The position numbers were made by a program, and so were the translations under genes. Positions 8,904 through 18,173 of a stretch of DNA of 64,000 bases are shown here, one piece after another. Position 1 is the stretch's first letter, and each line of letters begins with the position of its first letter. Source of the stretch: DAOSEC01 sp035362935 (lineage in GTDB: Bacteria > Bacillota_I > Bacilli_A > ML615J-28 > CAG-313); contig DAOSEC010000008.1 in NCBI GenBank assembly GCA_035362935.1, positions 1-64,000 of the forward strand, read 5' to 3'. The notes beneath the pieces are model-generated. The model searched no databases, had not been told where the DNA came from, and saw only the letters and a list, made by a program, of their open reading frames with translations.

Positions 8904-9995
8904 TTATAAGTGTTCAGTAGAACTTGCTTCTTTCGTAAACATTTTGCGAATTCTTTCTGGGAAATTCGTCATACCTTCGGTTACTACTTGTGGCATCAGT
9001 CCAATTGATTCTTTTAAAGATTCTTTTCTGATTTCAGTTTTTGTGATTTCACGACCGTCTGCTAACAAATATTTCCTTGCGACAATCCCAATACGAGCTG
9101 TCAAAAGAGCATTTGAAATCCCTTGAATGATCGAAGAAGTGATTGGTTTTATGAACGGAATATCAGCAAAAATTCCGGTTGTTGTATTAGGAAATAATTC
9201 ATTAAAATCAAGTCCTTCAAGACCCTCCGCTATTAACGCGGTTGCAAAAACATTGATTGTTAATTTACTCAAGTTCTTAAACGATGGTCGGAATCCACAT
9301 TTCACAACAAGCTCTTTAATCATTTTTATGTTCACAACCATCACTGTTATCATATCTAAACGACCATTTTGTGAGATGGCTGTTGAGATCATGACTGTCT
9401 TAGCGTTATTGATTATAATCTTGTTTAACTGCTTTTTTATCGTGCGATTAAAGATCAATGTAAGTGCTTCTCGTAAGTCTTGAGCATTGTTTTCTTTCTC
9501 TTTGATTAAAGCAATATCATCGGGTAATAGATTACCACTACGAATCAAATTACGTGCTACTTTTTTATATACTGCTCTTGGCTTTGTTTCTTCATCATCT
9601 AATATGCTTTGGACTGAAAAACTCGGGGCAAACACAATGATACGAATCGGGTTTAAAATAAGAAAGTATACCAATAGCCCAACTATTACATAGAATGCAA
9701 TTTCAACGTAACTAGAAATTCCCCCTAATCGTTCCCCAACATCTAGTACACTTGATAATAACATTAATAAAAATACAATCAATACTCCAATCGAAATAGA
9801 GTACCAAAAGAAGCGGTTCTTTTTCGCATCGCGTTCTCGTTTTTCAACAAATGCTTCCTCTTGTTTGATTAAATCTAATTTTTGTTTTTCTTTTTTTGCT
9901 TTCGCCTCATTTTGTTTGTCGATTCGTTCTTGTCTAAATCTCGCTTGCTTTTCTCGATTCTCCTCAAATAATTCTTTTAGCGTTTTGTTCGCCAT
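8904..9995 (-). CDS. Membrane protein, possibly DUF697-like
   Basis: This 363-residue protein starts with about 60 very charged residues (Lys/Glu/Arg/Gln), predicted as coiled coil. Two hydrophobic segments follow at about 63-84 and 96-122, then a larger soluble or amphipathic domain. The C-terminal half, with its GISNALLTARIG segment, resembles the DUF697 (YcjF-like) proteins, but I am only moderately sure. The start has AAGGAATG as ribosome site. It is one base from the gene upstream and so probably cotranscribed with the methyltransferase-like protein and the ABC exporter genes. Function unknown. Confidence 0.55.
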   Translation of the reverse strand: MANKTLKELFEENREKQARFRQERIDKQNEAKAKKEKQKLDLIKQEEAFVEKRERDAKKNRFFWYSISIGVLIVFLLMLLSSVLDVGERLGGISSYVEIAFYVIVGLLVYFLILNPIRIIVFAPSFSVQSILDDEETKPRAVYKKVARNLIRSGNLLPDDIALIKEKENNAQDLREALTLIFNRTIKKQLNKIIINNAKTVMISTAISQNGRLDMITVMVVNIKMIKELVVKCGFRPSFKNLSKLTINVFATALIAEGLEGLDFNELFPNTTTGIFADIPFIKPITSSIIQGISNALLTARIGIVARKYLLADGREITKTEIRKESLKESIGLMPQVVTEGMTNFPERIRKMFTKEASSTEHL

Positions 9996-9996
9996 C

Positions 9997-10920
9997 TTAC
10001 ATTCCTTCCTTCTTTTGTTTTCTAAACCATGGAATTAAGGCTGATACTTGATTTTGATATGTTACATAACTCGGCGTTGATTTTAACACATGCTTTTCCA
10101 TTAGAGGTATGCTTATGAATAGAAATAGTAGGGTCACCACAATTGGACCAAAAATCACATATATGTTTTGACTTGTTCCATATTGGATGATGAATAACCC
10201 CCACCAAAATGCAACTTCTCCAAAATAATTCGGATGTCTTGAATATTTCCATAGTCCTTCATCAATATGAGTTCTTGATTTGATACCCTTGTTTCGATCA
10301 CGAAACTCTTTCATCGCTTTATCTGATATAAATTGAATGGTCGCTGCCAATAGACAAATCACAAACCCAATGATAACCCACCCAAACAGAATCGTTCCTT
10401 GACGTTCTAAAATCACAAACGAAGCTGGTATTAAGCCCAAAAACACAACTAGTGTAGGCATAAAATGAATTCCGAAAAAGTTAATAACTTGCCAAAGTTT
10501 TGGATGGTTTTGTTTATACATTGTATATCGCCAATCTTGATGATGCATTCCATTAAAATTAATAGCCCAGTTGTAAGTTAATCTAAACGCCCATACGAGT
10601 ATTGCAATCATTGTTATGATAATAAACAAATCTGTTTGACCAGTAATAAAGATCCAAGCAGCAAACATCACCGGTGGTGCAACACTCCAGTATGGATCAT
10701 AGATGGATGAATTATTAAATATTACCCCAAACACATATATGATAATTGTCGCAATAACATCTACGATAAACATCGTAACAATTAACGGGTAAAACCCAAA
10801 TGGTCTTACAACATCTAGAATAGGATTAAAAAGGATGAATGCAACAACTGCGGCAACTATATATATGAAAGCAATTGCTATCATCGCATTCCCTTTGCTT
10901 TTATATATCCATGTTTTCAT
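9997..10920 (-). CDS. DUF1295 / steroid 5-alpha-reductase-like membrane protein
   Basis: A 307-residue polytopic membrane protein whose C-terminal half carries GLWKYSRHPNYFGEVAFWWG, the signature of DUF1295 and the related isoprenylcysteine methyltransferase/5-alpha-reductase superfamily. His and Asn of the RHPNY motif bind the nucleotide or SAM cofactor in relatives. The substrate is unknown; a lipid or isoprenoid is likely. About eight hydrophobic segments are visible. It sits between an ABC exporter pair upstream and a DUF697-like gene downstream with 12-base and one-base gaps, so one transcript is likely. Confidence 0.75.
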   Translation of the reverse strand: MKTWIYKSKGNAMIAIAFIYIVAAVVAFILFNPILDVVRPFGFYPLIVTMFIVDVIATIIIYVFGVIFNNSSIYDPYWSVAPPVMFAAWIFITGQTDLFIIITMIAILVWAFRLTYNWAINFNGMHHQDWRYTMYKQNHPKLWQVINFFGIHFMPTLVVFLGLIPASFVILERQGTILFGWVIIGFVICLLAATIQFISDKAMKEFRDRNKGIKSRTHIDEGLWKYSRHPNYFGEVAFWWGLFIIQYGTSQNIYVIFGPIVVTLLFLFISIPLMEKHVLKSTPSYVTYQNQVSALIPWFRKQKKEGM

Positions 10921-10932
10921 AAAACACCTTCC

Positions 10933-11811
10933 TTATTTAGCTTTTTGTCTTTTAATAACGACATAGGATAAGAATAAAAACAACACAGCACAAAACGATA
11001 AAAATATCATCATAAGAAGTGGTGTCATTTCGATACCAAACACTTCAATGTTTGTCACACCTAAGTATTTCAGTGATTCAGCAAATGGCTCTAAATTTGA
11101 TCCAAATACTAGCCCCATAGCCTCTTTCATAAACACTTGTCTCATCAGAATTGCACTATAAGTAAACGGGATAAATTTTGAAACGGTTCCCATAAATCCA
11201 CCAATCGCTGCGATCGGAATATAAATCCCGCAGATGAATCCAATTACGGTTCCAACAATGGTGGAAAGCGTTGAGAAACCTCCGCTTGATTTGATCAAAG
11301 AAACGGAAAAAAACATAATAGAACTTGAGGTAATGACATTAAATACAATTAATCCTAGTACTTGTAGTATTGTTTCAAACGATAAAAGTCTACCACCATT
11401 TACTACAATATATACCTCTGCTAATATAAACATAAAGACAGTTAGCACAAATCCAGCAATCCAAGCAGAAATAAGATACCCTAATATTACTTTAAACCGG
11501 TTTACTGGTGCAACTATAATCCCCTTAATTTTTCCATATTGTTGGTCAAATATCATATTTCCAAACATCGCCAGTGTGATTGTGATGGAATTGACTACTA
11601 GTACTCCTGCCATAACATTGGAATCAATCAAATAACCAATCCATGCAACATCAACAGGAATTCCGCCCAACCAAGATCTCATGTTATTTCCTAGGAATAA
11701 TATATATACACCAATTAAAATGATCACACTTAAAAAGGAAAAAAAGACAGCAGATCGATCTCTAATATAAACCTTTAAATTACGTTTTACTAAACTAATT
11801 ACATCTTGCAT
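10933..11811 (-). CDS. ABC-2 type exporter permease (drug/lipid type)
   Basis: A 292-residue permease with six hydrophobic segments in the ABC-2 pattern: one at about 20-42, one near 60-85, a cluster of four from 105 to 235, and one at the C-terminus. The soluble loop between the first segments is short. It lies four bases after the DrrA-type ATPase gene and forms an exporter with it. Substrate unknown. The start has GAGGGTAA as ribosome site. Confidence 0.82.
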   Translation of the reverse strand: MQDVISLVKRNLKVYIRDRSAVFFSFLSVIILIGVYILFLGNNMRSWLGGIPVDVAWIGYLIDSNVMAGVLVVNSITITLAMFGNMIFDQQYGKIKGIIVAPVNRFKVILGYLISAWIAGFVLTVFMFILAEVYIVVNGGRLLSFETILQVLGLIVFNVITSSSIMFFSVSLIKSSGGFSTLSTIVGTVIGFICGIYIPIAAIGGFMGTVSKFIPFTYSAILMRQVFMKEAMGLVFGSNLEPFAESLKYLGVTNIEVFGIEMTPLLMMIFLSFCAVLFLFLSYVVIKRQKAK

Positions 11812-11815
11812 AACA

Positions 11816-12721
11816 TTACCCTCTTATAATATTAACAAATGCATCATCCATCGTTCCCTTTAATACTTCAAATGAATGTAGATTATTTTTTAATGCATCT
11901 ATCAATTTAATTGCATCTAGTGTTTGATCAATGTCAATTATAAGTTCTTTTTTATTCACAACATATATATAATTATGTTCTTTTAAATATTCAATTGCTT
12001 CAGTCATATTGATTGGATAACATTTAAAATGATCTTTACTATATTGTTCTTTGATTTCATTAGGTGTACCTGTTGCGACAATGTTACCACGATTAATCAC
12101 AATCACATAATCAGCAGTTGATGCTTCTTCCATATAATGAGTCGTTAAGAAGATTGTCATTTGATACTCGTTTTTCAATCGATGAATGACTCTCCACACA
12201 TTTTGTCTGGTTTCTGGGTCTAAGCCAGTCGTTGGTTCATCTAAGATTAATACCTCAGGATTGCTTATCAAGGCTCTACCAATCTCAACACGACGTTTTA
12301 ATCCTCCAGATAAGTGTTTATAACGCTTATGTTCGATTTCTTTCAGGTCTAAAAATTCAATTACAAACCGATATCTCTCCATTAAACCAGCAGTATCTTC
12401 ATGAAAATACAGTCTCCCTCGATATAGCAAGTTTTCTTTTACAGTTAAAAACTCATCAAGCACATTTTCTTGAAAAACCACACCGATTTTATGTCGAATC
12501 AATTCATCTTCTTGATCAACTATGTGATTTGAAATGATAACTTCTCCTGCATCTTTTTTCAGTAGCGTGCAAAGAATGTTAATTGTAGTTGATTTTCCAG
12601 CACCATTTGGTCCTAAGAATGCAAAAAACTGACCTTTTCTTACTGTAAAATCAATGTGGTTAACAGCAACAAACTCATCATATTTTTTTAGTAGGTTTTT
12701 TACAACAATAATGTCTTCCAT
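11816..12721 (-). CDS. ABC exporter ATPase (DrrA type)
   Basis: A 301-residue ATPase with Walker A GPNGAGKST, signature LSGGLKRR, Walker B VLILDEPTTGLD and the H-loop TTHYMEEA. The SGGLKRR signature and the extra C-terminal ~80 residues are typical of the DrrA/CcmA-like multidrug or lipid exporters. The ribosome site AAGGAGG is strong. It heads a probable four-gene unit (ATPase, permease, DUF1295 protein, DUF697-like protein). Confidence 0.9.
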   Translation of the reverse strand: MEDIIVVKNLLKKYDEFVAVNHIDFTVRKGQFFAFLGPNGAGKSTTINILCTLLKKDAGEVIISNHIVDQEDELIRHKIGVVFQENVLDEFLTVKENLLYRGRLYFHEDTAGLMERYRFVIEFLDLKEIEHKRYKHLSGGLKRRVEIGRALISNPEVLILDEPTTGLDPETRQNVWRVIHRLKNEYQMTIFLTTHYMEEASTADYVIVINRGNIVATGTPNEIKEQYSKDHFKCYPINMTEAIEYLKEHNYIYVVNKKELIIDIDQTLDAIKLIDALKNNLHSFEVLKGTMDDAFVNIIRG

Positions 12722-12798
12722 GTGCGACCTCCTTAGTGTTTTACAAAAAAATTATAACATAAAAAGAATCATTTATATATACATTTTTTCAATCATAT

Positions 12799-12834
12799 AA
12801 AAAGAACCCACTCTATTATGAGTGGGTTCTTTTT
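12799..12834. terminator. Bidirectional terminator after the transketolase genes
   Basis: A 13-pair stem AAAGAACCCACTC/GAGTGGGTTCTTT with a six-base loop and T tracts on both strands ends the transketolase unit at 12842. Confidence 0.88.
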
Positions 12835-12841
12835 AGATATA

Positions 12842-13765
12842 TTATTTTTTCATTACTTCTAACACAGCTTTAACAATGTGATCTGATGTCATTTCATAGT
12901 CAACGATTAAATCTTTTACTTTCCCAACTTGACCGAAGCGATCCTTAATCCCAACTGGTTTTAAGTAGATTGGATGTTCTTCGCTTAACACCTCAGATAC
13001 CGCTGAGAATAACCCACCAATGATGTTATGATTTTCACACACAACCGCACGTTTGGTCTTCTTAGCAGATGCTACGACGGTTTCACGATCTATTGGTTTA
13101 ATCGTATGAACGTTAATCAGTTCAACACTGATGTTTTGTTGTTTTAATACTTCAATTGCTTTGATCGCCTCGGCTACCATAATACCAGTTGCATAAATGG
13201 TAACATCGGTTCCTTCTTGGATAACATCTGCTTTGAATAAATCAAACTTATAATCTTCTTTAAACACATCAGGGAATACTTTTCTACCCATTCTTACCCA
13301 AACAGGACCATAGTGGTTTACAATTTGAGGAAGTGCTTGTTCTAATTGACGATTATCAACTGGTTCAAAGATAACAAACGATGGCATACTTCTTACAATT
13401 CCAATGTCTTCAAAACTCATATGAGTTCCACCATTGTATTCAGCTGTAATTCCTGGATCCGTTGCGATAATTTTTACGTTTTGTTTTGCATAGGCGATTG
13501 ATATCATTAATTGGTCTGCTATACGACGGCTTGCAAATGGTGTAAACGTTGTAATAAATGGAATTAATCCATACGTTGACATCCCAGCAGCAACGCTAGC
13601 CATATTTTGTTCGGCAACCCCAACATTGAATGCACGATCTGGAAACATATCTTTAAATTTTGCGGTACCATTTGCTTTTGAAAGATCAGCGTCTAATACA
13701 CAAATGCGTTCATCTTTCCGCATCATTTCTTCTAATGTTTTTGCAAACACTTGTCTCATTTCCAT
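12842..13765 (-). CDS. Transketolase, C-terminal subunit (pyrimidine-binding and C-terminal domains)
   Basis: This is the second half of a split transketolase. Seen are GVAEQNM, where the Glu activates the thiamine diphosphate pyrimidine ring, and the HMSFEDIGIVRSMP segment. Together with the upstream subunit it moves two-carbon units between pentose and hexose phosphates and so links deoxy/ribose phosphates to glycolysis. I chose ATG 13765 over the GTG at 13774 because AGGTGA lies five bases before it. The two genes abut. Split enzymes of this type are common in Firmicutes and archaea. Confidence 0.92.
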   Translation of the reverse strand: MEMRQVFAKTLEEMMRKDERICVLDADLSKANGTAKFKDMFPDRAFNVGVAEQNMASVAAGMSTYGLIPFITTFTPFASRRIADQLMISIAYAKQNVKIIATDPGITAEYNGGTHMSFEDIGIVRSMPSFVIFEPVDNRQLEQALPQIVNHYGPVWVRMGRKVFPDVFKEDYKFDLFKADVIQEGTDVTIYATGIMVAEAIKAIEVLKQQNISVELINVHTIKPIDRETVVASAKKTKRAVVCENHNIIGGLFSAVSEVLSEEHPIYLKPVGIKDRFGQVGKVKDLIVDYEMTSDHIVKAVLEVMKK

Positions 13766-13774
13766 GTGCATCAC

Positions 13775-14584
13775 CTACTTTAACCCTTCTATAACATCTT
13801 TGATCATGTCTTTGGTAACAGGCATATTGTGACAAGCAGATCCAGCATCTTCTGCGAATTTTGCTCCCTTACCTTTGATCGTGTCTAAAATAATCATATG
13901 TGGTTTTCCTGGATTGTTTTTAGCTTTGATAATTGCTTGGTCAATCGCATCCATATCGTGTCCATCAATGCGTTGTGTGTGCCACCCAAAACTAACCCAT
14001 TTCCCAACGATATCTCCTGCTTCGTTGATGTCTTCTACGTTACCATCAATTTGCATTTTATTAAAATCGGTGAATGCGATTAGATTATCTAATTTTTTGT
14101 GAGCAGCTAACATCGCAGCTTCCCAAATTTGGCCTTCTTGTGATTCCCCATCTCCAATGATTGCATAGATATATGCTCCGTCTTTTTTGATTTTTGAACC
14201 AATTGCTACGCCAACGGATGCGGAAAACCCTTGTCCAAGCGACCCTGTTGTCATATCGATTCCTGGAGTTTTGTTCATATCACAATGACTTGGTAAGTTT
14301 GTTCCAAATTGATTTAGCGTAAACAATAGTTCAACCGGGAAATATCCTTTGCTTGCAAGAGCTGCATATACTCCTGGTCCTGCATGACCTTTTGACACCA
14401 CGAGCCGATCTCTTCCTTCTAATTTCGGATTTTTTGGGTCTACTCTCATATGTTTATAATATAATACTGTAAGTACTTCTACAATCGAAAGTGATCCACC
14501 AATGTGGCCAACCCCTAAGTGTGCAATGCTTTCAAGTGTGTAGCGTCTTATTTCTTTGCTTTTTTCAATTAATAAAGAATTCAT
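13775..14584 (-). CDS. Transketolase, N-terminal subunit (thiamine diphosphate domain)
   Basis: The first half of a split transketolase, about 269 residues. The thiamine diphosphate motif starts at GDGESQEGQIWEAA and ends near FTDFNKMQIDG, and the conserved GSLGQG and GHAGPG turns are present. ATG 14584 is preferred to ATG 14602 because AAAGGAT precedes it at a proper distance. The downstream gene for the C-terminal subunit starts inside or right after this stop, so they should be made in equal amounts. Confidence 0.92.
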   Translation of the reverse strand: MNSLLIEKSKEIRRYTLESIAHLGVGHIGGSLSIVEVLTVLYYKHMRVDPKNPKLEGRDRLVVSKGHAGPGVYAALASKGYFPVELLFTLNQFGTNLPSHCDMNKTPGIDMTTGSLGQGFSASVGVAIGSKIKKDGAYIYAIIGDGESQEGQIWEAAMLAAHKKLDNLIAFTDFNKMQIDGNVEDINEAGDIVGKWVSFGWHTQRIDGHDMDAIDQAIIKAKNNPGKPHMIILDTIKGKGAKFAEDAGSACHNMPVTKDMIKDVIEGLK

Positions 14585-14665
14585 TTTTGCCCATCCTTTC
14601 ATACATCAGTATTATACTTGATTTTCGTATTTTTTTCAATCTCTACGATTCATTTCTTTTTCAAT

Positions 14666-14696
14666 GAAAAAGTAAGGCTTGTCTTAGCCTTACTTT
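14666..14696 (-). terminator. Intrinsic terminator after the DUF3592 gene
   Basis: An AAGTAAGGCT/AGCCTTACTT stem with a six-base loop, followed by TTTTT on the minus strand, lies directly after the stop at 14699. Confidence 0.8.
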
Positions 14697-14698
14697 AC

Positions 14699-15418
14699 TT
14701 ACTCAAATGGATCTTCCATAATATTCTTAATCGTTTCCAAATCAACAATGTATTGCTTTGGTTTGTTTTGATTTACCCAAACCGTGATTTTGGATTCACC
14801 TGGGACAATTTTGCTATCATCAAATCCCCAAAGTCGTTGTGTTTTATAGATGGTTTCATTTCCGGTTGCAGAATCTTTGTGTCTACAACTTATGACAATA
14901 GGGTGATACGACTTTGACAATGTGTTTACACTCATCCATCGTTGGTGATCTACTTTTATGATGGTTGCTGATAACTTTTTCCCGTTTAATCTCATGTTTT
15001 GTAACAATCGCTCATTTCTCATTTGATTTGGATAAATACTAAATCCAATAGCCAAAAAAATCAACGAGAAAAATCCTGGAATTGTTAGAAACACATAATG
15101 AGCTAGTTGATACAGTTCTGCAGGGCTATTCGTTTTTGGATATACCGAAATTCTATCACCAAAGAATATATTTGAATCTAATATATCTAAATCAGCAAAA
15201 TACGTGATACCACCAACTTGATAACTAACCGACACTGTGATCATATCATCATCAGGATCAAAACTTTCTATAATGTCAAACACAGTCCCTGTAACCGGTG
15301 TTACCATTGTTACTATCCATATCAAACGAACTCCAAGAATCACTACAATGAAAAAAGGAATAATCCCAACAAATTTAAAGATGGTTGACATGTTTTTTAA
15401 TGTTCTTGTTACTTCCAT
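14699..15418 (-). CDS. DUF3592-like membrane protein
   Basis: A 239-residue protein with an N-terminal hydrophobic segment (about residues 14-38), an extracytoplasmic beta-rich stretch (TGTVFDIIESF through FFGDRISVYPKT), and a second segment near 105-125. This is the DUF3592 layout. ATG 15418 is chosen over GTG 15427 because AAAGGTAG stands eight bases before it. Function unknown. It is followed closely by a terminator and preceded by another, so it is its own unit. Confidence 0.65.
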   Translation of the reverse strand: MEVTRTLKNMSTIFKFVGIIPFFIVVILGVRLIWIVTMVTPVTGTVFDIIESFDPDDDMITVSVSYQVGGITYFADLDILDSNIFFGDRISVYPKTNSPAELYQLAHYVFLTIPGFFSLIFLAIGFSIYPNQMRNERLLQNMRLNGKKLSATIIKVDHQRWMSVNTLSKSYHPIVISCRHKDSATGNETIYKTQRLWGFDDSKIVPGESKITVWVNQNKPKQYIVDLETIKNIMEDPFE

Positions 15419-15489
15419 ATTACACACTACCTTTTCTATATCAAATTATACCACTGAACTATTTATTTCAAAATGTTTTTTCATAAATA

Positions 15490-15514
15490 AAAGCAAGTTA
15501 AAAAAACTTGCTTT
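15490..15514 (-). terminator. Hairpin with T tract before the DUF3592 gene
   Basis: An AAAGCAAGTT/AACTTGCTTT stem followed by TATTT on the minus strand stands between spoVG and the DUF3592 gene, as a second stop downstream of the spoVG terminator. Confidence 0.6.
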
Positions 15515-15536
15515 GATATTATCAATTATACTCATT

Positions 15537-15559
15537 GAAAAATGCTAGTTTCCTAGCAT
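15537..15559 (-). terminator. Intrinsic terminator of spoVG
   Basis: An ATGCTAG/CTAGCAT stem with a GAAA loop, then TTTTC, starts ten bases after the spoVG stop on the minus strand. Confidence 0.8.
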
Positions 15560-15568
15560 CTTTTAGGC

Positions 15569-15841
15569 TTACTTTTCTGCTTCTGAGAAATCTTCTTCGG
15601 CGTATTTGGCTAAAACGGCTTTTTCGACTTTTTCTCTAGCGTCTGCATTAATCGGGTGCGCAATATCTCTAAATACGTTTGCTTTAGTTTTGCGACTCGG
15701 CATGGCAACGAAAAGACCTTTGCTTCCTTCAATTACTCGCAATTCATGAATAGCGAATGCATTGTCAATTGTAATTGAAGCGATTGCCTTTAAGCGATTT
15801 TGGTCATCGACTTTTCGTAGTCTAACATCTGTAATTTCCAC
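15569..15841 (-). CDS. spoVG: SpoVG, RNA-binding global regulator
   Basis: The 90 residues match SpoVG almost throughout: EITDVRLRKV at the start, the AIHELRVIEG segment and the signature FVAMPSRK, DIAHPINADAR. SpoVG proteins bind RNA (and DNA) and regulate cell division, capsule and virulence genes; they are widespread outside spore formers, so the gene alone says nothing about sporulation. The start codon is GTG with GGGTGAG four bases upstream. The neighbouring genes YcxB, ispE, rsmA and rnmV match the Bacillus order with purR and yabJ missing. Confidence 0.96.
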   Translation of the reverse strand: MEITDVRLRKVDDQNRLKAIASITIDNAFAIHELRVIEGSKGLFVAMPSRKTKANVFRDIAHPINADAREKVEKAVLAKYAEEDFSEAEK

Positions 15842-15917
15842 TCAACTCACCCTTTCTGAGTATATGTCCCTTTCATTGTATCATTGATTGTTTATTATTG
15901 CAACCGGTTATTTTATT

Positions 15918-16457
15918 TTATTTTACGTTTTCTTGTGGTTTTTTGAACTTTATTTTTTCTTGAGGAAGTGCATTTGTCACGATTTGTTTGAACGTTTCTA
16001 GTTTTTCGTCATCCAAAACACTCTTATTTAAAATGATGGACTGATTTTTGCCATTGTAGATATAATAGTGAATATCCCCTTCTGTTACGTCATATATTTG
16101 ACTCCAAGGAAAGAGGTGTTCAGATTCAAATTGCTCTACTAAGATTTTTACCCCTTCTTCGTTTAAGGTTAATTTTAATTGGTGAGGATCTTTCATGCTA
16201 GGGTTGTTCATAATGTTGTTTTTAACTTTTCGTTTGATGTTTTTTGGATAGATAAAGAAATTATAAACAGCGAACAATATAACAAAACCACCAAGTAAAT
16301 AATCTTGTGTAGTAGCGAACACAAAAGCTCCTAATGCTAAAATGACAGCTCCCGTAATATATGGGAAATACATCATTTTGCTTTTTTTGTTAATGTGATA
16401 CATGTACTGTTCGTAATAATCTTCTTTCGTTAACGTTTCTAATACTTCTAATTCCAT
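15918..16457 (-). CDS. YcxB-like membrane protein
   Basis: A protein of about 179 residues with two hydrophobic segments (about residues 31-48 and 53-70), then a beta-rich cytoplasmic domain with LTLNEEGVKI and FPWSQIYDVTEG. This is the pattern of YcxB-like proteins, whose function is not established. The longest frame runs 45 codons further upstream into ispE. I chose ATG 16457 because GAAGGAAAG precedes it at a good distance and the family begins there. It follows ispE by 16 bases and is probably cotranscribed. Confidence 0.72.
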   Translation of the reverse strand: MELEVLETLTKEDYYEQYMYHINKKSKMMYFPYITGAVILALGAFVFATTQDYLLGGFVILFAVYNFFIYPKNIKRKVKNNIMNNPSMKDPHQLKLTLNEEGVKILVEQFESEHLFPWSQIYDVTEGDIHYYIYNGKNQSIILNKSVLDDEKLETFKQIVTNALPQEKIKFKKPQENVK

Positions 16458-16473
16458 GTTCTTTCCTTCTTTC

Positions 16474-17313
16474 TTATCTAAATTTTGTGATGATGGAATA
16501 CTGGGTTGGGTGTTGTTTCTTATATTCTTTCTCTGCATTTTTTGCTTCTTTTCTAGTTTTAAAAACCGCGAACACACTTGCTCCACTACCACTCATCAAT
16601 GGTTTGTTAACGCCTAGTTTTAATAATGTAACAACTACTTCTAACACTTCTGGATACAGTTCAAACACTTTTTCTTCTAATTCGTTGTAAAAAAACTTGC
16701 GCACATATATAATATCACAATTTTTAAAATCATTCACGTGAAATTGATGAATTGGTTCGCTTTTTACAACATAATTGGTAAAGACTTGTTTGGTCGATAC
16801 GGATCTGTTTGGATTTACAATCAGTACATACCCCTTGTATTTGGTCTGTAATGAATATAACACTTCTCCTCTTGAGGTTGCTAATGAGGTTACGTGATGC
16901 AAGCAGTATGGGATATCGCTTCCAAATTGAAGCGCTATTTTTGACAACTCACTATCATTTAACCCTAACTTCCATCGTTTATTCAAGTGTGTTAAGATGG
17001 CTGCACCATTGCTTGATCCACCAGCTAATCCCCCACCAATTGGGATATGTTTTTCGATATGAATGGTAAGTCCCTTTTTAATATGGTATGTGTCTTGTAA
17101 ATATGATGCAATCCGATAAACCAAATTGTGTTCATTGGTTGGAACATCTTTATGATTGGATGTGATCACAATATTAGAATCTTTGCGTGATGTAACATAT
17201 ATTTTATCATGAAGGTTCACCGATGTCATAATCGATCTTAAGCTATGGTAACCATCTTCACGTTTTCCAACGACTTCTAAATACAAATTTAATTTTGCAT
17301 AACTTTTTATCAT
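16474..17313 (-). CDS. ispE: 4-diphosphocytidyl-2-C-methyl-D-erythritol kinase
   Basis: Fourth enzyme of the MEP route to isoprenoids; a GHMP kinase. The ATP-binding glycine loop PIGGGLAGGSSNGAA is at residues 91-105. The catalytic pair is visible as Lys7 in YAKLNLYLEV and Asp133 in GSDIPYC. The length of 279 residues is normal. It lies 12 bases after rsmA, as in many Firmicutes. Its presence implies the MEP route rather than mevalonate, although no other MEP gene is in the window. Confidence 0.94.
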   Translation of the reverse strand: MIKSYAKLNLYLEVVGKREDGYHSLRSIMTSVNLHDKIYVTSRKDSNIVITSNHKDVPTNEHNLVYRIASYLQDTYHIKKGLTIHIEKHIPIGGGLAGGSSNGAAILTHLNKRWKLGLNDSELSKIALQFGSDIPYCLHHVTSLATSRGEVLYSLQTKYKGYVLIVNPNRSVSTKQVFTNYVVKSEPIHQFHVNDFKNCDIIYVRKFFYNELEEKVFELYPEVLEVVVTLLKLGVNKPLMSGSGASVFAVFKTRKEAKNAEKEYKKQHPTQYSIITKFR

Positions 17314-17324
17314 ATGATTATCCT

Positions 17325-18173
17325 TTAACTATGAATCAAAGATGATAAAGCAATCATCTGATCTATCGTCAATTCCTCTGCTCTTGTGTTTGTGAGTAAC
17401 CCACATTTTTCGATTATCTGAATCAACTCTTCCTTTGGTTTATTAGAATAGTTTAATAGATTATTTAAAATTGTTTTTCGTTTTTGGGCAAATATTCCTT
17501 GAATAAATTCTCGAAATTGGGATTCGTCATTTATACTGTATTTTGGTGGTTGATATAATGATAATTGTAACACGACACTATCTACATTAGGACTTGGGTA
17601 AAAACAAGTACGATTAACATCTATTATTTTAGATATATTCGCATACGTTTGTACCATTACGCTTAAAAATCCATAGTCTTTTGTTTTTGGTTTTGCTGCT
17701 AAACGTAACCCCACTTCTTTTTGCATCATAATGGTTATGTGCTTGATGGTTTCTTTTTCAGCTAGAAGTGCTGTAATAATTGGAGAGGTAATATAGTATG
17801 GCAAATTCGCGACCACTACAATTTCATAACCTTCTAGAACCCATCTCTCCACATCATTTTTGATATTTGCTTTTAAGATGTCTTGATGTTTTAATGTAAC
17901 ATTTAAAAATGGAGTTAACTCTTCTTTTAGTATTGCTATCATATCGGAATCAATCTCATAAGCAATCACATGTTTGGCAACACTTGCGAGTCGTTTGGTT
18001 AAGTTTCCTAGTCCTGGTCCTATTTCAATCACAACTGTATGTTTTGTTATGTTGGATTGAGTTACAATTGCGTGTAAGATGTCTTCTGAAACAAGAAAGT
18101 TTTGACCAAACTTTTTCTTCGCTCTTAATTCATATTTTTGTAACAATTGATACACGTTTTGTTGTTCAGTCAT
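17325..18173 (-). CDS. rsmA: 16S rRNA dimethyladenosine transferase
   Basis: Dimethylates two adjacent adenosines in the helix-45 loop of 16S rRNA late in small-subunit assembly (KsgA). The SAM-binding motif IEIGPGLGNLTKRL is at about residues 49-62 and the catalytic NLPYY is at 123-127. The N-terminal KKFGQNFLVSEDIL is diagnostic of the family. The 282 residues are normal. Its start overlaps the rnmV stop by eight bases, the conserved rnmV-rsmA pair. Confidence 0.96.
   Translation of the reverse strand: MTEQQNVYQLLQKYELRAKKKFGQNFLVSEDILHAIVTQSNITKHTVVIEIGPGLGNLTKRLASVAKHVIAYEIDSDMIAILKEELTPFLNVTLKHQDILKANIKNDVERWVLEGYEIVVVANLPYYITSPIITALLAEKETIKHITIMMQKEVGLRLAAKPKTKDYGFLSVMVQTYANISKIIDVNRTCFYPSPNVDSVVLQLSLYQPPKYSINDESQFREFIQGIFAQKRKTILNNLLNYSNKPKEELIQIIEKCGLLTNTRAEELTIDQMIALSSLIHS

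Noticed and set aside
16457..16592. 45-codon N-terminal extension of the YcxB-like protein into ispE
   Set aside because: The overlap with the catalytic C-terminus of ispE is too long, and a proper ribosome site precedes the internal ATG at 16457.
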